Part shown: positions 1 through 6,028 of the stretch, piece after piece | Layout of the letters: each line of letters starts with the position of its first letter | Numbering within the stretch: the first letter of the stretch is position 1 | NCBI GenBank assembly: GCA_963517805.1 | Contig: CAUQHD010000023.1 | Location: forward strand, 1 to 14,744 | Source: JABCPE02 sp963517805 | GTDB taxonomy: Bacteria > Bacteroidota > Bacteroidia > Flavobacteriales > Weeksellaceae | DNA: 14,744 nt | Reading direction: 5' to 3' | Position numbers and translations under genes: made by a program | Notes under the pieces: model-generated | Databases searched by the model: none | Told to the model about the DNA's origin: nothing | The model's input: only the letters and a program-made list of their open reading frames with translations

Positions 1-1044
1 GCGGAAGACTTTGATAATGTGGGACTTCTCTGCGGAAATCCAGAGCGGGAAATCACAGGCGTTTTAATCTGCCACGATGCCTTGGAAAGCGTTGTAGAGG
101 AAGCTGTACAGAAAAATGCAAATGTGATTTTAACCTTTCATCCGATTATTTTTTCAGGATTAAAATCCATCACTGGCAAAAATTATGTAGAAAAAGCTGT
201 CCTGAAAGCGATAGAAAACAAAATCGCCATCATCGCCCTTCATACGGCATTAGACAACCACTATTTCGGTGTGAATCACAGAATTTGCAGAGAATTAGGT
301 TTAGACCAGCTCAAAATTTTAATTCCAAAAAAAGAAAATCTTTTACAGCTAATCACTTATGTCCCTGTGGATTATGCCGAACAGGTCAAAAAGGCTCTGT
401 TTGAGGCTGGTGCGGGAAACATTGGTTTTTATGATGAATGCAGTTTCAGCATCGGTGGCGAGGGAACTTTCCGCCCGATAGACGGTTCTAATCCATTTTT
501 GGGCAAAAAAGGAACGACTGAAAAAGTCAATGAAATTCAGCTTTCTGTGATTTTTGAAAAATTCAAAAAAAATCAGATTATTTCCGCTATGAAATTCGCT
601 CATCCTTACGAGGAAGTTGCTTACCAAATCTATGCAATAGAAAACGAAAACCAATATTCTGGCTTGGGAATGTTTGGCGAATTGTCCGAGGAAATGGAGG
701 AAAAAGAATTCCTGAATTTCGTGAAAGAAAAATTTGATTTAAAAATCATCCGCCACAGCGGTTTTATTGGTAAAAAGATAAAAAAAGTTGCTGTTTTAGG
801 CGGCAGCGGAGCCAGCGGAATCAAAAACGCTCTGCAAAACCAATGCGATGCCTACCTGACCGCAGATATGAAATATCACGATTTTTTCACAGCTGAAAAT
901 AGAATTTTGCTGTGTGATATCGGGCATTTTGAGTCGGAGCAATTTGTAGTTCAACAATTATATGAAATTTTATCAGAAAAATTCACTACATTTGCAGTTT
1001 CAAAATCAAGCATTAATACCAACCCTGTAAATTATTTCTTATAA
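1..1044 (+). CDS. Nif3-like dinuclear metal-centre protein (5'-truncated by window edge)
   Basis: The reading frame is open to base 1 and runs into a GTG at 19. The residues before that GTG (AEDFDNVGLLCG) match the conserved N-terminal family motif, so the true start lies upstream and GTG 19 is internal. Family landmarks follow: the metal-site segment FHPIIFSGLKSI, then HTALDNHYFGVN, a central PII/CutA-like insert that includes AHPYEEVAYQIY, and a C-terminal half with LGGSGASG and DIGHFESEQF. Nif3/YqfO proteins form toroidal hexamers that bind two metal ions per subunit. Their physiological reaction is unsettled, with a GTP cyclohydrolase-like or metal-chaperone role proposed. The visible length of about 347 residues fits the longer form that carries the insert, so only a short N-terminal piece is missing. 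The next gene starts three bases after the stop, so the two are almost certainly co-transcribed. The family is certain; the function is not. Confidence 0.93.
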   Translation, partial: AEDFDNVGLLCGNPEREITGVLICHDALESVVEEAVQKNANVILTFHPIIFSGLKSITGKNYVEKAVLKAIENKIAIIALHTALDNHYFGVNHRICRELGLDQLKILIPKKENLLQLITYVPVDYAEQVKKALFEAGAGNIGFYDECSFSIGGEGTFRPIDGSNPFLGKKGTTEKVNEIQLSVIFEKFKKNQIISAMKFAHPYEEVAYQIYAIENENQYSGLGMFGELSEEMEEKEFLNFVKEKFDLKIIRHSGFIGKKIKKVAVLGGSGASGIKNALQNQCDAYLTADMKYHDFFTAENRILLCDIGHFESEQFVVQQLYEILSEKFTTFAVSKSSINTNPVNYFL

Positions 1045-1047
1045 GTT

Positions 1048-1827
1048 ATGGCTAAGAAAAATATAGAAATCTCTGTTGAAGAAAAACTAAGAACCCTTTA
1101 TGACCTGCAATATATTGATTCTAGGTTAGATGAAATCCGCAGTACCAGAGGCGAACTGCCGATAGAAGTGGAGGATTTGCAGAATGAAATAGAAGGATTG
1201 AATAAAAGGCTGTCTAAAATAGAAACGGAAATCAGCGAATTGCATGGAGAAATCAACAACAAGAAAGAGGCAGCCAACCATTCGCAGACATTGATAGATA
1301 AATACAAAGCACAGCAGGATAATGTAAGAAACAACAAGGAATTTGAAGCATTATCAAAAGAAATTGAATTTCAAGAATTAGAAATACAATTGGCTCAGAA
1401 GAGAATAAGAGAATTTGAAGCAAAAATTTCTCATAAAAACGAAGTTCTGAACGAAAATAAAGCAGAATTAGAAGAATTAGAATCTCATTTGAACTTTAAG
1501 AAATCTGAGCTTGATGGGCTTATAGCAGAAACTCAAAAAGAGGAAGAATTTTTAGTGAAAAAATCTGAAGAATTCGCAGCTCTAATCGATGAAAGACTGC
1601 TTTCTTCTTACAGAAGAATCAGAAATAACTCTGCTAATGGACTTGCTGTGGTAGGTATAGAAAGAGGCGCACCGAAAGGGTCTTACTTCACGATTCCTGC
1701 ACAGAAATTAGTAGAAATTGCACAGAGAAAGAAAATCATCATCGATGAACATAGTGGAAAAATCCTAGTAGATGATGAACTCGTAAACGAGGAAAATGCT
1801 AAAATGGAAGAAATCATCAGATTCTAA
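1048..1827 (+). CDS. Coiled-coil protein of the C4-type zinc-ribbon family, zinc ligands lost
   Basis: The product is a soluble protein of 259 residues. Residues about 10-185 are heptad-rich and highly charged (long Glu/Lys/Leu helices), predicting an extended antiparallel coiled coil. The C-terminal 75 residues align with the small zinc-ribbon domain (PF02591 type) that normally carries two CxxC pairs. Here the first pair position reads PKGS (209-212, just before FTIPAQ) and the second reads DEHS (233-236, in IIIDEHSGKILVDDEL). The protein contains no cysteine at all, so it cannot bind zinc in the usual way, yet the fold-defining positions around the lost ligands remain. The family is linked by homology to nucleic-acid or GTPase-associated functions in other phyla, but no role is established in Bacteroidota. 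It lies three bases after the Nif3-like gene, and a hairpin terminator follows within ten bases. Family assignment is good; function is unknown. Confidence 0.88.
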   Translation: MAKKNIEISVEEKLRTLYDLQYIDSRLDEIRSTRGELPIEVEDLQNEIEGLNKRLSKIETEISELHGEINNKKEAANHSQTLIDKYKAQQDNVRNNKEFEALSKEIEFQELEIQLAQKRIREFEAKISHKNEVLNENKAELEELESHLNFKKSELDGLIAETQKEEEFLVKKSEEFAALIDERLLSSYRRIRNNSANGLAVVGIERGAPKGSYFTIPAQKLVEIAQRKKIIIDEHSGKILVDDELVNEENAKMEEIIRF

Positions 1828-1828
1828 A

Positions 1829-1858
1829 TAAAAAACCGAGAAAAATTCTCGGTTTTTT
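1829..1858. terminator. Bidirectional intrinsic terminator between convergent genes
   Basis: A perfect 7-bp stem (CCGAGAA at 1836-1842, TTCTCGG at 1846-1852) encloses an AAA loop. An A-run lies on its left and a T-run (1853-1858) on its right, so it can stop transcription from either side. It starts just after the stop of the zinc-ribbon-family gene and lies 7 bases beyond the stop of the opposing LuxE-like gene. Confidence 0.9.
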
Positions 1859-1864
1859 ATTTTT

Positions 1865-2851
1865 TTAACTTACCAAAAGACTGCAACCTCTGATATCAGA
1901 ATGGTCTATTCTTCCCAAAACTTGAAATTTCCCTTTGTGGATTTTCCCTAAATCTTGTGTCGCAATAAAACTACACGAATGTTTATTCGCCAAGTCTATA
2001 ATATTGATAGCTCCCGTCCTGCCCTCTTCCATGTAGGAAAACGGGTCTTCTGTATTACGAACCAAAATACGCATCCACGCTGGACACAGATATTCATTAT
2101 TCCCAAGAGAATACGCCTGCGAAAGGAGTTCCGTCATGGAATATTCGGAGTAGATTTTTTCGGTTTGGAAGCTGGTTTTCAATATTTCCAAAAGCTCATC
2201 TTTGGTCATTTCTTCTTTTCTACCTTTCATTCCGCCCGTTTCTATGATAATCAAGTCTGGATTTTTAGCCAAATCAAAACCTTCGTTTTCCTTACAAAAA
2301 TCTGCAAAATCCAACAACGCAAAACTAACCCCAAAGAGTATGATTTTCTTATTATTCAGCTTTTTGAGAAGGTCAAGAAGCTCTCTATGATTATACAAGA
2401 AATAGCCGTTTTCCTGATGTCCAGATTTTTTCATCAAGAAATCCACCATATAGATTAGCGATGAATTTTGGCGTTCCAAATAACTTGGCAGCAGCCCTAA
2501 AAACACGAAGTCTTCTGGTTTTCCGATGAACTGCTCAAAACTTTTGTAAATGCTCTCTTCATACAAGCCGAAATCTGCTATCCAATGCTTGGAAAGCGTC
2601 TGAATATTAGTCGTTCCAGATGATTGGAAATAGTTTCCCTTGTTTTTATTTTTATCTAAAATAGTGTGGTTTTTGAACATTTCTATCGGAAGAAAAGGAA
2701 TCTCAGAAATCTGAGTAATTTGGTCTGGATTGATATTTAAGAAATCAACAAATTTTCTATAAACCTCCACATTTTCATACTGATAGCGAAAAGTTTCCAA
2801 ACATTTTTCCCTAAAATCCTGCTCCGTTTTTATATCAAAAATTCCTTTCAT
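1865..2851 (-). CDS. LuxE/PaaK-type acyl-protein synthetase (adenylate-forming enzyme)
   Basis: The 328-residue product belongs to the adenylate-forming superfamily of the LuxE type. Visible motifs are the phosphate-binding loop FQSSGTT (75-81), ETGGMKGR (204-211), EYSMTE (236-241, the adenine/acyl-adenylate motif) and the C-terminal GRIDHSDIRGCSLL. In LuxE the acyl group is activated with ATP and passed to a cysteine near the C-terminus; C323 in the terminal motif is a candidate, which is inference. No luxC, luxD or luciferase gene is present, so a bioluminescence role is unlikely. Homologues in other bacteria activate or transfer acyl groups in surface-polymer or lipid pathways. It is the last gene of the minus-strand operon, 8 bases after the lpxH-like gene and just before the shared terminator. 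The superfamily is certain; the substrate is unknown. Confidence 0.85.
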   Translation of the reverse strand: MKGIFDIKTEQDFREKCLETFRYQYENVEVYRKFVDFLNINPDQITQISEIPFLPIEMFKNHTILDKNKNKGNYFQSSGTTNIQTLSKHWIADFGLYEESIYKSFEQFIGKPEDFVFLGLLPSYLERQNSSLIYMVDFLMKKSGHQENGYFLYNHRELLDLLKKLNNKKIILFGVSFALLDFADFCKENEGFDLAKNPDLIIIETGGMKGRKEEMTKDELLEILKTSFQTEKIYSEYSMTELLSQAYSLGNNEYLCPAWMRILVRNTEDPFSYMEEGRTGAINIIDLANKHSCSFIATQDLGKIHKGKFQVLGRIDHSDIRGCSLLVS

Positions 2852-2859
2852 TTGTCCAT

Positions 2860-3627
2860 TTATTTATATTCCAGCAAGTCAAATTTCTGCCCATCAAAAA
2901 CACCATAAGTGAAATAAGAAATCCAGTCACCAAGGTTGATGTAGAGCGAACCTGTTTTATCCAAATCCAAAACCATCGGCAGGTGGCGATGCCCAAAAAC
3001 AAAATAATCTATTTTTTCTGTTTTCAGTTTTTCTTTTGCGTAAAGAATCAGAAATTCCTTGTCTTCGCCTAAAAACTGTTTGTCTTCCTCTCCTGAAATC
3101 AGTTTATTTTTCGTGGAAAGATATATCGCCAGCCTCATCGCGATATCTGGGTGAAGCCACTTGAAAAGCCAGCGAGAGACAGGATTGGTAAAAACTTTTT
3201 TCATTCTCTTGTATCCCTTATCCCCTGGGCCTAAACCATCTCCATGAGCGAGGAGGAATTTTTTCCCATTAATCTCAAAATATTGTTTCTCAAAAAAAAC
3301 AGGAATTCCCAGCTCTTTTTGGAAATAATCTTTCATCCACAAATCATGGTTTCCCACGAAAAAATAAATATCTATTCCGCTGTCTTTCAGTTCAGCGATT
3401 TTCCCTAAAACACGCACAAAACCTTTGGGAACTACATAGTCCCACTCGTGCCAAAAATCAAATAAATCTCCCATCAGGAACAGCACCTGACAGTCATGTT
3501 TTATCTCATCCAGCCACTTCACGAAACGCTCCTCACGAGGTTTGCTCTCGGCAGGCGTAGGCGCCCCGAAATGCTGGTCTGATGCGAAATAAATTTTCTT
3601 ATAATTTTCTAAATTTATCTTTAGCAT
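2860..3627 (-). CDS. lpxH: UDP-2,3-diacylglucosamine diphosphatase family metallophosphoesterase
   Basis: The product is a 255-residue calcineurin-like phosphoesterase with the complete metal-binding set: DQH (D17, H19), GDLFDFWHEW (D54), GNHD (N93, H94), HGDG (H128) and GHRH (H213, H215). The wide-spaced HGDGLGPGDKGYKRMKK segment and the hydrophobic RWLFKWLHPD insert are typical of LpxH. LpxH hydrolyses UDP-2,3-diacylglucosamine to lipid X plus UMP at the inner face of the cytoplasmic membrane, the fourth step of lipid A synthesis. The usual family length is about 240-260 residues. The first metal motif reads DQH where many members have DxH with other middle residues, which should not matter. 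It lies 15 bases after the 104-residue unknown and 8 bases before the LuxE-like gene. A paralogous phosphoesterase of other specificity remains possible. Confidence 0.85.
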   Translation of the reverse strand: MLKINLENYKKIYFASDQHFGAPTPAESKPREERFVKWLDEIKHDCQVLFLMGDLFDFWHEWDYVVPKGFVRVLGKIAELKDSGIDIYFFVGNHDLWMKDYFQKELGIPVFFEKQYFEINGKKFLLAHGDGLGPGDKGYKRMKKVFTNPVSRWLFKWLHPDIAMRLAIYLSTKNKLISGEEDKQFLGEDKEFLILYAKEKLKTEKIDYFVFGHRHLPMVLDLDKTGSLYINLGDWISYFTYGVFDGQKFDLLEYK

Positions 3628-3642
3628 GATGTGTTTTCTTTT

Positions 3643-3957
3643 CTATTCTAAAAACTCAAATTCATGGAACAGCCCTGCCCCAAATCTTCCATCAGCATTC
3701 TTATAACCTACAATAACTCCTTGTACACATTCCTCTATTTGTATAACTACTACATATTCAGAACCTTCATCACTATGCCATTTAGCAAGTTTGGGTAGTT
3801 CCATGTCATATGCTTTATGAAATTCTACATCAGTGTTTTCAATCACAAAAACTGCATTTTCATTTCTCACATCCTCTTCTTTGGCTATTCTACCTGTAAC
3901 ACATGGAGTAGCTTTCCAATTTGGGAAAAGTTTTTCAGCTTCTTGTTTTGTATTCAT
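3643..3957 (-). CDS. Hypothetical 104-residue protein within the queD-lpxH operon
   Basis: I do not recognise this protein. It has 104 residues and is clearly acidic, with no signal peptide, membrane segment or lipobox, so it should be cytoplasmic. It looks like a small mixed alpha/beta domain: an N-terminal helix (KQEAEKLFPNWK), a central strand pair around NAVFVIEN and EYVVVIQIEE, and an aromatic, glycine-containing end (GRFGAGLFHEFEFLE). C19 and C78 are the only cysteines. Spacing of 9 bases after the queD-like gene and 15 before the lpxH-like gene argues for a real, translated operon member. Its base composition looks slightly more AT-rich than the flanking genes, with codons such as ACA, TGT and ATA frequent, so it may be a late insertion, but that is an impression and was not calculated. 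Confidence 0.75.
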   Translation of the reverse strand: MNTKQEAEKLFPNWKATPCVTGRIAKEEDVRNENAVFVIENTDVEFHKAYDMELPKLAKWHSDEGSEYVVVIQIEECVQGVIVGYKNADGRFGAGLFHEFEFLE

Positions 3958-3966
3958 TTTGTTTAA

Positions 3967-4413
3967 TTATTCATTATCCTCCGCAAACCATTCTCCATAG
4001 GAATTTTCGGTTTCGTGGAGTTTTAAATATACTAACTGCACTTGGCTCGGCAGTCTTTTTTTGATTTTATCAGCGATTTCGTAGAGCATATTTTCGCAAG
4101 TAGGCTGATAATCACAGTAGATGACTTTATGCCCTTTCTGCTCCAATTCTTTCCCTAAATCCTTATGAGGAGAGAGCGCATTCACCATCAGTCCGTGGTC
4201 CCATTCATCTACGATCTCTTCTTTCACAATGGCTTTGAGGTCGCCAAAGTCAAGCACCATTCCGTTCTTTTCGTTGTTAATATCATCTATCGGTTTTCCC
4301 TTTATCGTTACAAAAAGTTTGTAGGAATGCCCGTGTATATTCTTGCATTTTCCATCATATCCGTAGAGAATATGAGCAGTCTCAAAAGTAAAAATTTTAG
4401 TTACCCTAATCAT
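3967..4413 (-). CDS. queD: 6-carboxytetrahydropterin synthase (QueD/PTPS family)
   Basis: The 148-residue product has the full zinc and catalytic set of the 6-pyruvoyl-tetrahydropterin synthase fold: H14 (FETAH), the catalytic cysteine and zinc histidines in CKNIHGH (C23, H27, H29), VLDFGDLK (53-60), WDHG (D72, H73), PTCEN (104-108) and the pterin-anchoring glutamate in LHETENSYGEW (E134). The CxxxHGH spacing is that of QueD, which makes 6-carboxy-5,6,7,8-tetrahydropterin from dihydroneopterin triphosphate, the second step towards preQ0 and queuosine. The enzyme is a cytosolic oligomer. No queC, queE or folE gene lies in this window, so the pathway is inferred from family membership and a biopterin-type role is not excluded. 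It is the first gene of the minus-strand operon. A -7 box lies so close to the ATG that the message may be nearly leaderless. Confidence 0.9.
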   Translation of the reverse strand: MIRVTKIFTFETAHILYGYDGKCKNIHGHSYKLFVTIKGKPIDDINNEKNGMVLDFGDLKAIVKEEIVDEWDHGLMVNALSPHKDLGKELEQKGHKVIYCDYQPTCENMLYEIADKIKKRLPSQVQLVYLKLHETENSYGEWFAEDNE

Positions 4414-4559
4414 AGGGCAAAGATAGTGATTTTTAATGTTATGGGAAATTCTGCGCTGCCTGTCTTTTTGGTCTGGCTTTGCGGGGGAGGCGTGTTTTTA
4501 TCTGGGGTAAAGGATAAATCAGATGGTTGGATTTAATTTTATTCAAAGAAAAGTAAAAT
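4414..4559. other. Non-coding spacer between queD and the repeat island
   Basis: Apart from the queD -7 box at its left end, I see nothing functional here. A plus-strand frame stays open through part of it but has no plausible start context, and it overlaps queD on the opposite strand. A locally GC-rich patch (4450-4508) interrupts the otherwise AT-rich spacer and has no match I recognise. Confidence 0.5.
4418..4425 (-). promoter_or_regulatory. Flavobacterial -7 promoter box for the queD operon
   Basis: On the minus strand the sequence reads TATCTTTG, a full match to the Bacteroidota -7 consensus TAnnTTTG. Its last base is only five bases from the queD ATG, so transcription would start at or within a few bases of the start codon. 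I see no TTG at the usual -33 distance. The plus-strand 9-mer GCAAAGATA is shared with the box in front of rpsA. Confidence 0.6.
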
Positions 4560-4592
4560 TCATTGTGAAGTTTTCAATAAAATACCTTGTGT

Positions 4593-4640
4593 ATTGAATA
4601 CAACATCTATGGTAAGTCTTGCAATAGATGTTGCATTCAA
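4593..4640. repeat. Long imperfect inverted repeat (hairpin) in the repeat island
   Basis: The left arm ATTGAATACAACATCTAT (4593-4610) is complementary to the segment starting at 4624 over 16 of 18 positions, with a 13-base loop (4611-4623). Without a following T-run it is not a standard terminator. It could form a stable hairpin in RNA from either strand. Confidence 0.8.
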
Positions 4641-4655
4641 AAGTACATCTTGTGC

Positions 4656-4692
4656 AGGTCTTGCAAGACATCGTGTAAGAGCTGCAAGACCT
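4656..4692. repeat. Perfect 10-bp inverted repeat in the repeat island
   Basis: AGGTCTTGCA (4656-4665) is exactly complementary to TGCAAGACCT (4683-4692) across a 17-base loop. The left arm overlaps the 10-base perfect palindrome TCTTGCAAGA (4659-4668). This second hairpin lies just downstream of the longer one and shares its CTTGCA core. Confidence 0.8.
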
Positions 4693-4956
4693 CTTGCAAA
4701 GAATTTCCTATCTTGTGCAGGGTTTCCCCTTGATGGTTTTTCAAAAAAAACATGTCTTGTATTGAATGTAAGATGTGTTGCAAATCTTTTCCTTGATGAA
4801 AATTTAATAAACCACATGATTTTTTAAATAAAATACATTTGGCGAGTTTTCCCTAATGAAGTTTTGTTCTTCCCTCAGCTCGGATGGAATAAAAAAGATT
4901 ATAGAAATTTTTGTTAAAAAATAGATAATTATGTGCATTAGACCAATCTAAATTTA

Positions 4957-4964
4957 TATATTTG
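4957..4964 (+). promoter_or_regulatory. Probable -7 promoter box of the mre operon
   Basis: TATATTTG matches the Bacteroidota consensus TAnnTTTG and ends 24 bases before the mreB ATG, giving a leader of roughly 18-20 bases. No TTG is seen at the expected -33 distance, so only half of the promoter is supported. Bases 4811-4956 upstream of it are AT-rich, and I see nothing else in them. Confidence 0.55.
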
Positions 4965-4988
4965 TCGAATTAAAATTAGCAAGAAAAG

Positions 4989-6014
4989 ATGGGAATGTTC
5001 AATGTATTTACACAAGAAATCGCAATAGACTTAGGGACTGCCAATACCCTGATCATCCATAATAACAAAATAGTAGTAGACCAGCCGTCTATAGTGGCTA
5101 TAGAGCGTTCTACGGACAAAGTAATCGCCGTAGGGGACAAGGCAAAACACATGCAGGGGAAGACGCATGAGGACATAAAAACCGTGCGCCCTTTGAAAGA
5201 TGGCGTGATTGCCGACTTCCAAGCATCGGAACATATGATAAAGGAGTTTATAAAGCAGATTCCTGGGATTAAAGGAAAGGTTTTCCAGCCTGCGCTGAGA
5301 ATTGTAGTCTGCATTCCGTCTGGCATCACAGAAGTGGAGCGTAGAGCGGTGAAAGACTCTTTGCAGAAAGTTCACGCCAAAGAAGTGAGACTTATCTACG
5401 AACCTATGGCAGCTGCAATAGGTGTGGGGATAGATGTCCAAAAGCCAGAAGGAAATATGATTATTGATATAGGCGGGGGAACTACAGAGATTGCTGTGGT
5501 TGCACTTGGCGGGATTGTCTGCGATAAATCGGTAAAGATTGCAGGAGACCAATTTACAGATGATATAGCGTATTATTTGAGAACTCATCATAATCTTTAT
5601 GTAGGTGATAAAACCGCAGAAAGAATAAAAATAGAAGTAGGTTCTGCCATAGAAGAACTGGATATAGAAGTAGATGATGTTCCTGTGCAAGGGCGTGATT
5701 TGATTACAGGAAAGCCAAAGGAAGTAATGATTGGTTATAAAGAAATCGCTCATGCTCTTAATAACTCTATTTCCAGAATAGAAGATTCTGTAATGGAAAC
5801 TCTTTCTATGACTCCGCCAGAACTGGCAGCGGATATCTATAAAACGGGAATCTATCTTGCAGGTGGTGGTGCCATGCTCAGAGGTCTGAGTGACAGAATT
5901 CATAAAAAAACAGGACTTCCTGTATTCGTGGCAGAAGACCCTCTAAAAGCGGTGGTAAGAGGAACAGGAATAGCACTGAAAAATATAGATAAATTTAATT
6001 TCTTGATTAAATAA
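4989..6014 (+). CDS. mreB: Rod shape-determining protein MreB
   Basis: The product is a 341-residue bacterial actin of full family length. The ATP-binding elements are all present: phosphate-1 loop AIDLGTANT (12-19), phosphate-2 loop IDIGGGTTE (159-167) and the adenosine motif LAGGGAML (290-297). An MreB-typical segment, EPMAAAIGVGIDV, lies between the two phosphate loops. MreB polymerises into membrane-bound antiparallel filaments that orient the wall-elongation complex. The start is ATG 4989; a second ATG two codons later is also possible, but MG-phi-F starts are usual for flavobacterial MreB and both give nearly the same protein. It is the first gene of a five-gene operon, and mreC begins 14 bases after its stop. 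Upstream lies the repeat island, where I recall many flavobacteria carrying purH. Confidence 0.98.
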   Translation: MGMFNVFTQEIAIDLGTANTLIIHNNKIVVDQPSIVAIERSTDKVIAVGDKAKHMQGKTHEDIKTVRPLKDGVIADFQASEHMIKEFIKQIPGIKGKVFQPALRIVVCIPSGITEVERRAVKDSLQKVHAKEVRLIYEPMAAAIGVGIDVQKPEGNMIIDIGGGTTEIAVVALGGIVCDKSVKIAGDQFTDDIAYYLRTHHNLYVGDKTAERIKIEVGSAIEELDIEVDDVPVQGRDLITGKPKEVMIGYKEIAHALNNSISRIEDSVMETLSMTPPELAADIYKTGIYLAGGGAMLRGLSDRIHKKTGLPVFVAEDPLKAVVRGTGIALKNIDKFNFLIK

Positions 6015-6028
6015 ATCCCGAACGCAGA

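Larger units (their letters stand above)
4560..4810. repeat. Island of degenerate short repeats with both strands open
   Basis: The core TCTTG/CCTTG or its complement CAAGA recurs about nine times in roughly 230 bases. Three adjoining units end in CTTGC on the plus strand: 4581-4622 (42 bases), 4623-4664 (42 bases) and 4665-4697 (33 bases). The two 42-base units agree at about 28 of 42 positions by my hand alignment. Exact direct repeats include ATCTTGTGCAGG (4647-4658 and 4710-4721, 63 bases apart) and GTATTGAAT (4591-4599 and 4759-4767, 168 bases apart). All these spacings are multiples of three. As a result a minus-strand frame (stop at 4560, ATG at 4817, 85 codons) shows repeated words PAQD, FNT and AR, and a plus-strand frame (4594-4827) is open too. 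Neither has a promoter or protein family I recognise, so I call this a repeat island and not a gene. A decayed or very unusual repeat protein on the minus strand is the alternative. Confidence 0.75.

Noticed and set aside
1955..2458. 167-codon plus-strand frame opposite the LuxE-like gene
   Set aside because: It is antisense to a gene with intact catalytic motifs, and its composition is that of a reverse-strand shadow.
1865..2851. Luminescence (lux) cluster
   Set aside because: Only a LuxE-type enzyme is present; luxA, luxB, luxC and luxD are absent and the neighbours are housekeeping genes.
4560..4800. CRISPR array
   Set aside because: The repeats are short, degenerate and of unequal spacing, without conserved 25-40 base repeats, unique spacers or nearby cas genes.
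4560..4827. Two opposite open frames (85 codons minus, 77 codons plus) as protein genes
   Set aside because: They overlap almost completely, have no promoter or start context, and both stay open because of the underlying triplet-phased repeats. They are recorded as a repeat island, with the minus-strand frame kept only as an alternative.
4576..4836. AATAAAATAC at 4576-4585 and 4827-4836 as target-site duplications of an inserted element
   Set aside because: Ten AT-rich bases can recur by chance in such sequence, and no terminal inverted repeats or transposase remnants lie between them.
5031..5903. 290-codon minus-strand frame inside mreB
   Set aside because: It is a shadow of the mreB codon pattern. 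The implied protein is rich in His, Cys, Tyr and Ser with no family features, whereas mreB is unmistakable.
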